DNA of 64,000 nucleotides, from the NCBI RefSeq assembly GCF_014698835.1, contig NZ_JACJTU010000006.1, positions 1 through 64,000 on the forward strand. The letters are read 5' to 3'. Numbering within the stretch: the first letter of the stretch is position 1; the number at the start of each line of letters is the position of its first letter. The notes beneath the pieces are model-generated. The model saw only the letters and a program-made list of their open reading frames with translations, had not been told where the DNA came from and ran no database searches. The position numbers were made by a program, and so were the translations under genes. This document shows, one piece after another, positions 45,810 through 54,811 of the stretch. This DNA comes from Nostoc paludosum FACHB-159 (GTDB taxonomy: Bacteria > Cyanobacteriota > Cyanobacteriia > Cyanobacteriales > Nostocaceae).

Positions 45810-45881
45810 CCGATAGTATCGCTAATTCTGTTATCTAATTAACTAGTTTACAAAAAAATTCAAGCATCAAATTCAATAAAT

Positions 45882-46901
45882 ATGGAAATTATTCAAACAG
45901 AAACAACAACTCAAAATATGCCAATATCAAAGGAAAATAACCAACCAGTAGTTAGCGTAGTCATTCCTACGCGTAACAGACCACAAATTGTTGTCAGAGG
46001 CGCCAAAAGCGCATTAAGTCAGACACTACAATTCATTGAAGTGATTGTGATAGTAGACGGGCCAGATCCGCAAACAGTCGATGCACTATCTCAGATAGGC
46101 GATCCCAGACTCAGAGTTATAGAATTACCAAAAAATATTGGCCCATCAGGTGCTAGAAACACTGGGGTTAAGGAAGCAAAAGGTACTTGGATAGCATTTT
46201 TAGATGATGACGACCAATGGCTACCACAAAAATTGGAACGTCAATTAGAAGTAGCTAATAATTCCAATTCTCAGTTTCCAGTTGTCGCCAGCCGTTTCAT
46301 TTCTCGCACTCCAAAAGGTGACTTTATTTGCCCAAGAAGGCTACCTCAAACCTCTGAACCTTTGAGTGAATATCTTTTTGTTCGGAACTCGTTTTTTAAA
46401 GGAGAAGGATGCATACAAACCTCCACTCTTTTTGTGAAAAAAGAGTTAATGGAAAAAATGCCTTTGGAAGAAAAATTTGACAGACATGAGGACTGGGAGT
46501 GGTTGCTTAGGGTTAGTGCAATGGAAAATGTACGAATAGAATTTGTACCTGAAGCTATGGCAATCTGGCATTCAGAAATGGGAATCAAGCGTTTGAGTAA
46601 CGTCAATGATTGGAAATATTCTTTGGATTGGATTCGTTCAACCCGTAATTTAGTAACACCAAAAGCTTATTCAGGTTTTATTGCAACAATTGTTAGTCAT
46701 TCTGCGTCATTAGTGGGTGATTGGAAAGCATTTTTCCCTTTATTGTGGGAGGCTATAAGGTGGGGTAAACCCAGACCAATAGATATATGCTTGTACTTAA
46801 CAATGTGGTTGATTCCTCAAGATCTTAGACAGCGAATTCGCTCTGTTTTCAATAAAAATTCCAAAAAACAACCAGCTGTTTTAAAGGAAATTTCACCCTG
46901 A
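45882..46901 (+). CDS. Family 2 glycosyltransferase
   Basis: 339 residues. The GT-A domain begins S-V-V-I-P-T-R-N-R-P. Asp of the first acidic motif is in V-I-V-D-G-P-D, and the metal-binding motif in F-L-D-D-D-D-Q-W. A later H-E-D-W-E-W-L contains the likely catalytic acidic residue (E-D). There is no membrane segment apart from the C-terminal amphipathic region. It adds one sugar to the lipid-linked unit; donor and linkage are unknown. Confidence 0.88.
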   Translation: MEIIQTETTTQNMPISKENNQPVVSVVIPTRNRPQIVVRGAKSALSQTLQFIEVIVIVDGPDPQTVDALSQIGDPRLRVIELPKNIGPSGARNTGVKEAKGTWIAFLDDDDQWLPQKLERQLEVANNSNSQFPVVASRFISRTPKGDFICPRRLPQTSEPLSEYLFVRNSFFKGEGCIQTSTLFVKKELMEKMPLEEKFDRHEDWEWLLRVSAMENVRIEFVPEAMAIWHSEMGIKRLSNVNDWKYSLDWIRSTRNLVTPKAYSGFIATIVSHSASLVGDWKAFFPLLWEAIRWGKPRPIDICLYLTMWLIPQDLRQRIRSVFNKNSKKQPAVLKEISP

Positions 46902-47104
46902 AGTGAGTTAATTGACTATATACTGAGGTATCAAAAGGATGTGTTGTCAGTTAAACCGCTTCATCAGCGTCAGCGACTGGCAACTCATGTATACTGTGTC
47001 TCTAACTGGGCGAAAGCAATACTTAAGATTAATCAAATACTTTTATGTTTGTCAAAAGCCATATAAGTGAATTGAGTTCTTAAAATCTACTCTACATTAA
47101 TGAT

Positions 47105-48181
47105 ATGAACAAAAAATTGAATTTGTTACAAGTATACCGTGGTATTGCTGCTATCCTCGTAGTCTTATCTCATGGCGATCGCATACTTGGTCGCGAATTA
47201 AATCAAAATACCTTCTTGCAAATATTTCATTTTGGTTGGATAGGCGTTGATTTTTTTTTCGTACTAAGTGGGTTCATTATATTTTATATTCATCAATATG
47301 ATATAGGTAAACCAAGCAAATTAAAATCTTTTATTACTAAACGATTTATTCGCATATATCCATTGTATTGGATTGTTTTGGCTAGCAAAATTCTAGCTTC
47401 TACATTTACAAATTATAAAGATACAATTTCTCAAACAGGTGCAGGTGAAGTTATAAAAGCTTTTTTATTATTACCACAAGACAGAGCTATACTTAACACT
47501 AATTTTATTGGTGTCAGTTGGACTCTAAGTTATGAAATATTTTTTTACTGCCTGTTTGCTGCGCTAATTTTCTTCAACACAAAAATTTGTAGAGCTATAA
47601 TTATTGCTTGGATAGCTGGTGTAATCCTCAATCTCTTCAGCCTTTTACCAATTGGCAACAATTTTATACTTACATTTATATTTGATGAACATAATCTAGA
47701 ATTTGTTCTCGGTTGCGTAGTTGCCTATACTGTCTCTAGATCAAAAATTAAATTTAAAAATTCATTAATTTACGTTTCTATTTTTATGTTGGTATTGTCA
47801 ATTATAAATACAAAATATGGCGAATTTGATGTATCAGGTATTCCCTCATTAATAAGTTATGGCATTCCCTTTACACTTCTGATTCTTGGCTCTGTATATT
47901 TAGAAATGTCGAATAAAATAAATATACCATTAATTTTAATTTATCTCGGAGATGCTTCTTATTCTATATATTTAACACATGGTTTTTTCTTAAGTAATAT
48001 CAGTAAAATTTTGGATGTGTTGGCAAGGAAAAGTGAAGTATTATACACAATAATCAGTTTCAATATCATTGTGTTTTTAACTGTCGTCATAGCAGTAGCT
48101 ATGGGATGTTTGATTCATACTTATGTAGAAAAGCCATTATTTATAAATTTAAGGAACAAAGTATTTGCTAAAATTACCTGA
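47105..48181 (+). CDS. Acyltransferase family 3 (ExoZ/OafA-like)
   Basis: 358-residue protein with about ten membrane segments. The N-terminus L-L-Q-V-Y-R-G-I-A-A-I-L-V-V-L-S-H carries the catalytic His of the acyltransferase-3 family. G-V-D-F-F-F-V-L-S-G-F and R-F-I-R-I-Y-P-L-Y-W are also typical. It probably acetylates (or otherwise acylates) a sugar of the polymer. The start ATG at 47105 follows a 203-bp spacer. Confidence 0.88.
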   Translation: MNKKLNLLQVYRGIAAILVVLSHGDRILGRELNQNTFLQIFHFGWIGVDFFFVLSGFIIFYIHQYDIGKPSKLKSFITKRFIRIYPLYWIVLASKILASTFTNYKDTISQTGAGEVIKAFLLLPQDRAILNTNFIGVSWTLSYEIFFYCLFAALIFFNTKICRAIIIAWIAGVILNLFSLLPIGNNFILTFIFDEHNLEFVLGCVVAYTVSRSKIKFKNSLIYVSIFMLVLSIINTKYGEFDVSGIPSLISYGIPFTLLILGSVYLEMSNKINIPLILIYLGDASYSIYLTHGFFLSNISKILDVLARKSEVLYTIISFNIIVFLTVVIAVAMGCLIHTYVEKPLFINLRNKVFAKIT

Positions 48182-48251
48182 AACTAACAGCTACACACTG
48201 ACAATCAGCTTAATCTCTTGTCTGTGTCCATGATGATGCATACTACAAAAA

Positions 48252-49529
48252 ATGAGAAAACTTTTACTTTCTGCGGAACAACTCATTACAGTTATTTGCT
48301 TAATAATTTATTCAGGAACTCCATTAGATCCATTCCTGACAGAAGGCTATACCTTACAAGAAGGTGATAGAACTATATTTAGATTACTTTACACTCTTAC
48401 ATATGGAATAGCTTTTTTATTAATTATTCTACGGTGGAAGAAAGTTATCTATGTTATTAGCAAAAACAAGCTTCTTTGGGCCTTACTCGGATTTTGTGCA
48501 ATTTCTAGCTTTTGGTCTTTAGATCCAGATACAACTACACGTAGGGTTTTTGGTCTCATAGGCACAACATTTTTTGGGGTTTATCTAGCTTCACGCTACA
48601 CCTTGAAAGAACAACTGAAATTGTGTGCTTATATGCTTGCTATCTCAGCAATAGCCTGTTTCCTAGTTGTTTTTTTGATCCCGCAATATGGTCTTGGAGG
48701 GGATGAACAAGCAAGTGCTTGGAGAGGAATATATTCGCAGAAGAATATTCTTGGTAGGAGATTTGTACTGAGTGGAGCAATATTTTTCTTCCTTGCCATG
48801 ACTACTCGGCAAAATCGCTGGGTTTTATGGCTTGGCTATGTAGCTTCTGCAATACTTGTGTTATTCTCAAGCTCAACAACATCTTTAGGGAATTTATTGA
48901 TACTTACAGGAACTTTCCCCGTATATCAGAGAGTTTTACGCTTTAGGTATACAACGTTAATACCTACATTGACATTTATAGCGACCATAAGTATAGCTTT
49001 TTACGCCTTGTTCGTAACATACGCCGATCAAATTTTGGGAAGCATAGGTAAGGATACTACGTTAACTGGACGTTCAGAGATATGGCCAGCTGTGTTGGAG
49101 ATGATTCAGAAAAAACCATTGCTTGGATATGGCTATGGAGCATTCTGGTTTGGCGCTGATACTTCTGGTGCGGCTTATGTACAAGAGTCAGCAGGATGGC
49201 CTGTTCCTAGTGCACACAATGGATTTTTGGATCTGTGCTTAGCCTTGGGTATAGTAGGATTCTTAATTTTTATAGCAGGTTTCTTAAGTAGTTTATTCAA
49301 AGGAATATATTTAATACGGTTAAATAAAATGGTCGAAAATAATGTATGGCTATTAATTTATTTAACCTTTCTTGCTGTTTCAAACTTCACCGAAACTATA
49401 TTAATAGAACAAAATTCCATTGAATGGACACTTTATGTTTCAGCTATACTATCAAGTCAACTATCTCATAATTTCAAAGAAAGTTATAAAAATACATTCA
49501 CTGCCAATACTGGGCAATTAAAAATTTAA
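48252..49529 (+). CDS. wzy: O-antigen ligase/polymerase family (Wzy-like)
   Basis: 425 residues with 10-12 membrane segments and one large periplasmic loop (about 270-330) containing T-G-R-S-E-I-W, L-L-G-Y-G-Y-G-A-F-W and S-A-H-N-G-F-L-D. These are the Wzy_C/O-antigen ligase signature. In this position it is most likely the polymerase of the Wzx/Wzy pathway, joining repeat units. A ligase role cannot be excluded from sequence. Confidence 0.85.
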   Translation: MRKLLLSAEQLITVICLIIYSGTPLDPFLTEGYTLQEGDRTIFRLLYTLTYGIAFLLIILRWKKVIYVISKNKLLWALLGFCAISSFWSLDPDTTTRRVFGLIGTTFFGVYLASRYTLKEQLKLCAYMLAISAIACFLVVFLIPQYGLGGDEQASAWRGIYSQKNILGRRFVLSGAIFFFLAMTTRQNRWVLWLGYVASAILVLFSSSTTSLGNLLILTGTFPVYQRVLRFRYTTLIPTLTFIATISIAFYALFVTYADQILGSIGKDTTLTGRSEIWPAVLEMIQKKPLLGYGYGAFWFGADTSGAAYVQESAGWPVPSAHNGFLDLCLALGIVGFLIFIAGFLSSLFKGIYLIRLNKMVENNVWLLIYLTFLAVSNFTETILIEQNSIEWTLYVSAILSSQLSHNFKESYKNTFTANTGQLKI

Positions 49530-49583
49530 GAATTTCAAGGTAATTTCTCCCAAAATTTTGTAGCAAAACTAAGTCTAAAAATA

Positions 49584-50660
49584 ATGAGTAAAAATAATCC
49601 TATCAAAGTTATTATGTTAGGTCCTAGCTTACTTCAACAAGGTGGGATTTCTGGCTACGAAAAGCTTTTTTTGGAGGATGCCCCTCCTGAAGTTAAAATA
49701 TGTCATATTATTACCCATGAAGAAGGAAGTTTAGCAAAAAAAATTACGGTATTTTTGAATGCTGTATGGAAATTCCTCTGGATATTACTGAAGCAAGAAG
49801 CTGATATTGTTCAACTTCAAATTTCACAGCGTGGCAGCATTTTGCGACAAGCAATTATGATTCTTTTAGCTTGGGTATTCCGCAAACCAATAATAATACA
49901 CGCTCATGGTAGTCAATTCCATCTATTCTACACTGGGTTACCAAAATCTCTACAGCAACTTCTCAGTTGGATATTTGGCAAATGTCAAAGGTTGATTGTA
50001 TTATCTGAAAGTTGGAAAAGGTTTTATATAGAACATCTTGGTCTCAAACCAGAACAAGTTGTAGTTTTCTATAATCCAGTAAAACTTCCTGTTGAAGTTC
50101 CACACCGTTCAGCCTCTGACAAAGTTAATCTACTTTTTTTAGGACGAATTGGACAACGCAAAGGAGCATTTGACTTGATCGAAGCCATTTCTCTTTTACC
50201 TAATGAACATCGCACTAAATTGAGTCTGATTATGGCAGGAGATGGAGACGTAGAAGAAGCACGCAATTTAGTTAGAACTTTAAATCTAGAAGATTACATA
50301 AAATTACCTGGTTGGATAGGCTCAGATGAGCGCGATATTCTCCTAACTCAAGCAAATATTTTTGTGCTGCCATCTTATAATGAAGGCCTGCCATTAGCAA
50401 TGCTAGAAGCAATGGCTTGGGAGTTACCAGTTATAGTGACACCAGTAGGAGGTATACCTGAAATAGTTACTGATTTAGAGAATGGGCTAATCGTTAATCC
50501 AGGTAATCTTGAGCAATTATCAAATTCTTTGAAATGTTTGATTGAAAATGAAAGTTTGAGATTTTCTCTGGGACTTAAGGCTAGAAAAAGCGTTTTTTGT
50601 CTTGATATTAAAAATCATTGGATTTCTTTTATTGATTTATATAATTCAATCTTAAATTAA
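49584..50660 (+). CDS. Family 4 glycosyltransferase
   Basis: 358-residue GT-B enzyme. The N-terminal G-P-S-L-L-Q-Q-G-G-I-S-G-Y is a glycine-rich acceptor loop. The C-terminal donor domain has L-F-L-G-R-I-G-Q-R-K-G, G-D-G-D-V-E-E-A and P-S-Y-N-E-G-L-P-L-A-M-L-E-A-M-A, the E-x7-E retaining motif. It adds a sugar in the cytoplasm. It lies 54 bases after the Wzy-like gene, likely in the same transcript. Confidence 0.9.
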   Translation: MSKNNPIKVIMLGPSLLQQGGISGYEKLFLEDAPPEVKICHIITHEEGSLAKKITVFLNAVWKFLWILLKQEADIVQLQISQRGSILRQAIMILLAWVFRKPIIIHAHGSQFHLFYTGLPKSLQQLLSWIFGKCQRLIVLSESWKRFYIEHLGLKPEQVVVFYNPVKLPVEVPHRSASDKVNLLFLGRIGQRKGAFDLIEAISLLPNEHRTKLSLIMAGDGDVEEARNLVRTLNLEDYIKLPGWIGSDERDILLTQANIFVLPSYNEGLPLAMLEAMAWELPVIVTPVGGIPEIVTDLENGLIVNPGNLEQLSNSLKCLIENESLRFSLGLKARKSVFCLDIKNHWISFIDLYNSILN

Positions 50661-50814
50661 GATGTTAAAGTAAGCCTAAAAAGGTAGTGAATCGAAGCAT
50701 ACTAAAGTACGAAATATCGAAATACACAGGTTCATTAAACCTGTTTGTATCTAGAAAAATCAGATTTTATAATTGACAAGTGTTTTCGGCAAATAATTAA
50801 CAATTGAAGTTATT

Positions 50815-52011
50815 ATGGCATCAGCAAAAAGAGTACTAATTATCGTTGAAAATCTGCCAGTTCCCTTTGATCGGCGGGTGTGGATGGAAGCCACTACTTT
50901 GCAAAAAGCGGGATATGAGGTTTCTGTGATTTCACCTACAGGTAATGGCTTTGATAAAGATTATGAGATTATTGAGCAAATTCACATCTATCGTCATCCT
51001 CTACCACCAGAAGAAAGTTCAGTCATTGGATATCTACGAGAGTATAGTTGGGCGATTAACTGGCAATTTCGCCTAGCTCAACGGGTGTGGCGAGAGCGCG
51101 GTTTTGATGTCATCCATATTTGTAATCCGCCGGATTTGCTTTTTTTAGTAGCAGGGTGGTTTAAATTATTTCATGGTGTACGCATTATTTTCGATCATCA
51201 TGACCTCAGTCCTGAGATGTATGAGGCTAAGTATCAAAGGCGTGACGTCTTTTATCATGGATTACGGTTGGCTGAACGCTTGACATATGGGACAGCAGAC
51301 ATCGTAATTTCAACCAACGAGTCGCATCGAGAGGTAGCTATTACCCGTGGTCAAAAGAAACCAGAGAAGGTCTTTGTAGTTCGTAGTGCGCCAGACCTTT
51401 CCCGTTTTCGCCGAATGCCTCCAAACCCCAATTACCGTAAAGGTAGGGACTACCTGGTGGGTTACATGGGTGTTATGGGGGAACCAGAGGGAATTGATTA
51501 TCTCCTGAGAATGGTAAATTACATTGTTAAGAAAAAAAATCGCCAAGATATTCACTTTATGCTTATTGGCAGTGGTCCTGCGGCAGAAAAACTCAAAGCC
51601 TTATCTAAACAACTGGAAGTAACTGATTTTGTAGAATTCACAGGATTTAAACAAGGCGAGGAACTTTTAGAGCGGCTCTCCAGTTGTGATGTGTGCGTGG
51701 AACCCTCTCCTACATCTGCCTATAACGAAAACTGCACCATGAATAAAATTCTCGAATACATGGCTATGGGTAAAGCAATTGTCCAGTTTGATTTGCGAGA
51801 GGGAAGACGTTCTGCACAAGAGGCATCTCTCTATGCCAAACCAAATGATGAGGTGGAATTTGCTGAGAAAATTTTAGAGCTTCTAGATTCCCCTGAACGC
51901 AGAGAAAAAATAGGAGTCGAGGGCCGACGGCGAATGGAGGAGATACTTGAGTGGCAATATCAAGTTCCTAAACTTTTAGAGGCATATGATAAAATTTTTC
52001 AAATTCAGTAA
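50815..52011 (+). CDS. Family 4 glycosyltransferase
   Basis: 398-residue GT-B enzyme beginning R-V-L-I-I-V-E-N-L-P-V-P-F-D-R-R-V-W. It has F-D-H-H-D-L-S-P-E in the N-terminal domain and V-G-Y-M-G-V-M-G-E-P-E-G for the donor site. V-E-P-S-P-T-S-A-Y-N-E-N-C-T-M-N-K-I-L-E-Y-M replaces the usual E-G-x-P motif. This subtype is found in exopolysaccharide loci with Wzx/Wzy. Codon use is closer to core genes (less AT-rich) than in its neighbours. A weak hairpin (ACAGGTT/AACCTGT, 50726-50744) precedes it. Confidence 0.88.
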   Translation: MASAKRVLIIVENLPVPFDRRVWMEATTLQKAGYEVSVISPTGNGFDKDYEIIEQIHIYRHPLPPEESSVIGYLREYSWAINWQFRLAQRVWRERGFDVIHICNPPDLLFLVAGWFKLFHGVRIIFDHHDLSPEMYEAKYQRRDVFYHGLRLAERLTYGTADIVISTNESHREVAITRGQKKPEKVFVVRSAPDLSRFRRMPPNPNYRKGRDYLVGYMGVMGEPEGIDYLLRMVNYIVKKKNRQDIHFMLIGSGPAAEKLKALSKQLEVTDFVEFTGFKQGEELLERLSSCDVCVEPSPTSAYNENCTMNKILEYMAMGKAIVQFDLREGRRSAQEASLYAKPNDEVEFAEKILELLDSPERREKIGVEGRRRMEEILEWQYQVPKLLEAYDKIFQIQ

Positions 52012-52347
52012 TTACCAGCATTAATTTCTACAATCATTACTCATGAAGTTGAGTAATAGGTAAATACTATAGGTAAATACTTAATATTCATGATGCGTCA
52101 AATCGTTAAGAAGGGCTGAAATCAGCTAAAACCTATAATTTACCAAGGTTTTTTCTAACGAATATGGCGCAATCATGCCAGAATGGAAGCTCAATTTGTA
52201 ACTTATATAGTCTATACTGTGTGTTATGCGTAAGGTTTTATGGTACAAGTCGTGTTAATTGTAGTGCCTTGTGCTTGTTCCAAGCCATAATATCTTTAGT
52301 TTATCGCTCAAAACCTGTACTTTTGAAGATTTATGTCATAAAAATTT
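52012..52347. other. Spacer, 336 bp, with a 13-bp direct repeat
   Basis: ATAGGTAAATACT occurs twice in tandem at about 52056-52081, which might be a regulatory site for the copolymerase gene. No gene is accepted; a 64-codon frame from 52164 has unnatural composition. Confidence 0.45.
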
Positions 52348-54561
52348 ATGGAATCTAGAGAAACTATTGATTTAGACCTTAATCGTTACTTGTTGATGTT
52401 GAAACGGTGGTGGATACCCGCAGCCACCATATTTATAGCTACAGTTATGCTTAGTGCAGTAGCTACACGATTTATGAAGCCGTCCTATGAAGCAGAAGGT
52501 AAATTATTGTTCAGAATTCCTTCTTTTAAAGTAGTAGGGTCTAATCTTTTGCCGACAACCACAGAAGGAGGATCTACAGGAGACCTCAAATCTCTGATAG
52601 CATCTCAAAATCCTATCAACACTGAGATAGAAGTTCTTTCCTCTCCTTCTTTATTACAGAAGACAATAGATAAGTTACAGCTCAAAGATAAAGAAGGCCA
52701 ACCCTTAACAGTAAAAGCTCTACAAAAATCGCTGGTATTAAAAATTATCGGCGGAACAGATGTATTGCGAATTAGTTATTCCAGCCTTGACCCTGAAGAA
52801 GCTGCCGCAGTGGTCAACACAGTAATGAATGTTTATGTAGAAAACGATATTATCACAAATCGCTCAGAGGCAGCAGCAACTCGTCAATTTATTGCTAGGC
52901 AGCTTCCAAAAACGCAAGAGGCTGTTGACAAAGCAGAGAGAGAATTGCGCATATTCAAGCAGAAGAACCGGATTGCAGACCTAACAGAAGAAACAAGGTC
53001 AGCCGTCGGCATTATTGGGAATTTAAATAACGAGATTAATACTGTTCAGGCTCAATTAGATGAAGTTAACGCTCAAACCAATGAACTAAGACAGAAAGTA
53101 AATTTAAGTTCCCAGAACGCCCTCGCTGTCAGTGCCCTCAGTCAGTCACCAGCTGTACAGGGAATCTTAACACAACTTCAAGATATCGACCGACAATTAG
53201 CGAGTGAGCGTAGCCGTTTCCAAGACGATAACCCAGCAATTATTAATCTAGAAGCAAAAAAAGCTAACTTAAGAGCTTTACTACAACAGCAAATTTCGCA
53301 AACTGTTGGTAACAACGCACAAGTTCCTCAGAATTTATTGCAGATTGGAGAACTCAGACAAAACCTGATCCAAAATTTTCTGCAATCAGAAGTGCAACGC
53401 TTTGGCTTGAGCCAAAGACTTGCCTCTTTGTATAATTCCCGCTCTAATTATGAACAGCGGGTGAAAGTTATACCCCAGTTAGTACAAAATCAGCGCGAGT
53501 TAGAGCGGAAAGTTGAAGTTGCAGAATCAACATATCAAACTTTATTGAAAAAGGTTCAAGAATTACAGTTAGTTGAGAATACGAATACAGCTAGTTCCCG
53601 AATTATTGCTCAGGCTTTAGTCCCCACCGATCCAGTAGCAGGCAAAAAAATTATCGTTTTGCTGCTAGGAGTAATGTTCGGTTTATGTTTGGCTACAACA
53701 ACTGTTCTCTTCTTAGGTGTGAGAGATAGATCTCTAAAAACACTTAAGGAAGTTAGAGATGTATTTAGATATACCTTACTGGGAATTGTTCCTTTGTCTG
53801 TGAAAAAGGTTCGCTCTCGTTTTTCAAGTGCAGAATCAATCACTCAAAAAGTTGCTGTCCGAGATATGCCTCACTCTTTAACAAGTGAAATGTATCGGAT
53901 GATTCAAGCAAATCTAAAATTCTTGAGTTCAGATAAAGTACTCAAAACAATTGTAGTTACTAGCGCAGTTCCTAAAGAAGGAAAGTCTACAGTTTCAGCG
54001 AATTTGGCAGCAGCGATCGCTCAGTTAGGGCGCAAAGTTTTATTAATTGATGCAGATATGCGAGTTCCTTCTCAGCACCATCTGTGGGAACTAAACAATG
54101 TAGTTGGTTTAAGTGAGGTCCTTGTAGGTCAAGCTGAAGTTAACACAGCTGTATCCAAAGTAATGGATAACCTTGATGTATTAACTGCTGGAGTTAGACC
54201 TCCCAACCCACTTGCTTTGCTTGACTCAAAACGTATGGCATCATTACTTGACAATTTTTCATCTCAATCTAATTATGATTTTGTAATTATTGATGCTCCT
54301 CCACTTCTTTTAGCTGCTGATGCTCTAACTTTAAGTCAAATGACTGATGGGATTTTGTTAGTATCTCGACCTGGCGTCATTGATTCTAACAGTGCTAACG
54401 CTGCTCAAGAGATGTTAGAAAGATCTAACTATAATGTATTAGGTTTAGTTGTCAATGGAATCATTGATAAAAACGAATCTAGTACTTATTTGTATCACGG
54501 TCATGAGTATTTCCAACCAAGAGAGTTGACAAAAGAGTTTAAGGGACTTGCGAAAAAGTAA
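52348..54561 (+). CDS. wzc: Wzc-like polysaccharide copolymerase / tyrosine autokinase
   Basis: 737 residues. The N-terminal Wzz domain has a membrane helix (about 20-42). Long periplasmic coiled coils follow (about 185-420), with Q-R-E-L-E-R-K-V-E-V-A-E-S-T-Y near their end. A second helix is near 435-460. The cytoplasmic BY-kinase domain has Walker A V-P-K-E-G-K-S-T (about 542-549), A' L-L-I-D-A-D-M-R and Walker B V-I-I-D-A-P-P. The C-terminal tyrosine cluster is reduced to Y714, Y716 and Y721. It controls chain length and export together with the Wza-like protein. Confidence 0.93.
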   Translation: MESRETIDLDLNRYLLMLKRWWIPAATIFIATVMLSAVATRFMKPSYEAEGKLLFRIPSFKVVGSNLLPTTTEGGSTGDLKSLIASQNPINTEIEVLSSPSLLQKTIDKLQLKDKEGQPLTVKALQKSLVLKIIGGTDVLRISYSSLDPEEAAAVVNTVMNVYVENDIITNRSEAAATRQFIARQLPKTQEAVDKAERELRIFKQKNRIADLTEETRSAVGIIGNLNNEINTVQAQLDEVNAQTNELRQKVNLSSQNALAVSALSQSPAVQGILTQLQDIDRQLASERSRFQDDNPAIINLEAKKANLRALLQQQISQTVGNNAQVPQNLLQIGELRQNLIQNFLQSEVQRFGLSQRLASLYNSRSNYEQRVKVIPQLVQNQRELERKVEVAESTYQTLLKKVQELQLVENTNTASSRIIAQALVPTDPVAGKKIIVLLLGVMFGLCLATTTVLFLGVRDRSLKTLKEVRDVFRYTLLGIVPLSVKKVRSRFSSAESITQKVAVRDMPHSLTSEMYRMIQANLKFLSSDKVLKTIVVTSAVPKEGKSTVSANLAAAIAQLGRKVLLIDADMRVPSQHHLWELNNVVGLSEVLVGQAEVNTAVSKVMDNLDVLTAGVRPPNPLALLDSKRMASLLDNFSSQSNYDFVIIDAPPLLLAADALTLSQMTDGILLVSRPGVIDSNSANAAQEMLERSNYNVLGLVVNGIIDKNESSTYLYHGHEYFQPRELTKEFKGLAKK

Positions 54562-54729
54562 AAGCTCCACAGTAGTTTATGTTGGTTAGATTACAGCAGT
54601 AAAACCTGAATTAGAGCGAAACGCTTATAAGGAAAGTTTAGCGGAGCAAGTAAAGCTCCGCTTTTGATTAAATGTTAATGCTACAGCAGTTGAACCATAC
54701 TTTAGGACATAAATTTAATTACAAAAATA

Positions 54730-54776
54730 GGTTGTAAGGTAAAATTCTGATTTTTACAAAATTTTACCTTACAACC
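54730..54776. terminator. 17-bp hairpin between convergent wzc and beta-helix genes
   Basis: GGTTGTAAGGTAAAATT and its perfect complement enclose a 13-base loop. It is well placed to end both transcripts, 170 bases after wzc and 36 bases after the beta-helix gene. There is no long T-tract. Confidence 0.7.
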
Positions 54777-54811
54777 CGTTAAGAACCTATTTAGTACTAC
54801 TGAATTTCGTA

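Noticed and set aside
52164..52358. 64-codon frame before the wzc gene
   Set aside because: Cys/Tyr/Ser-rich translation with unnatural composition; it overlaps the wzc start and has no ribosome-binding site.
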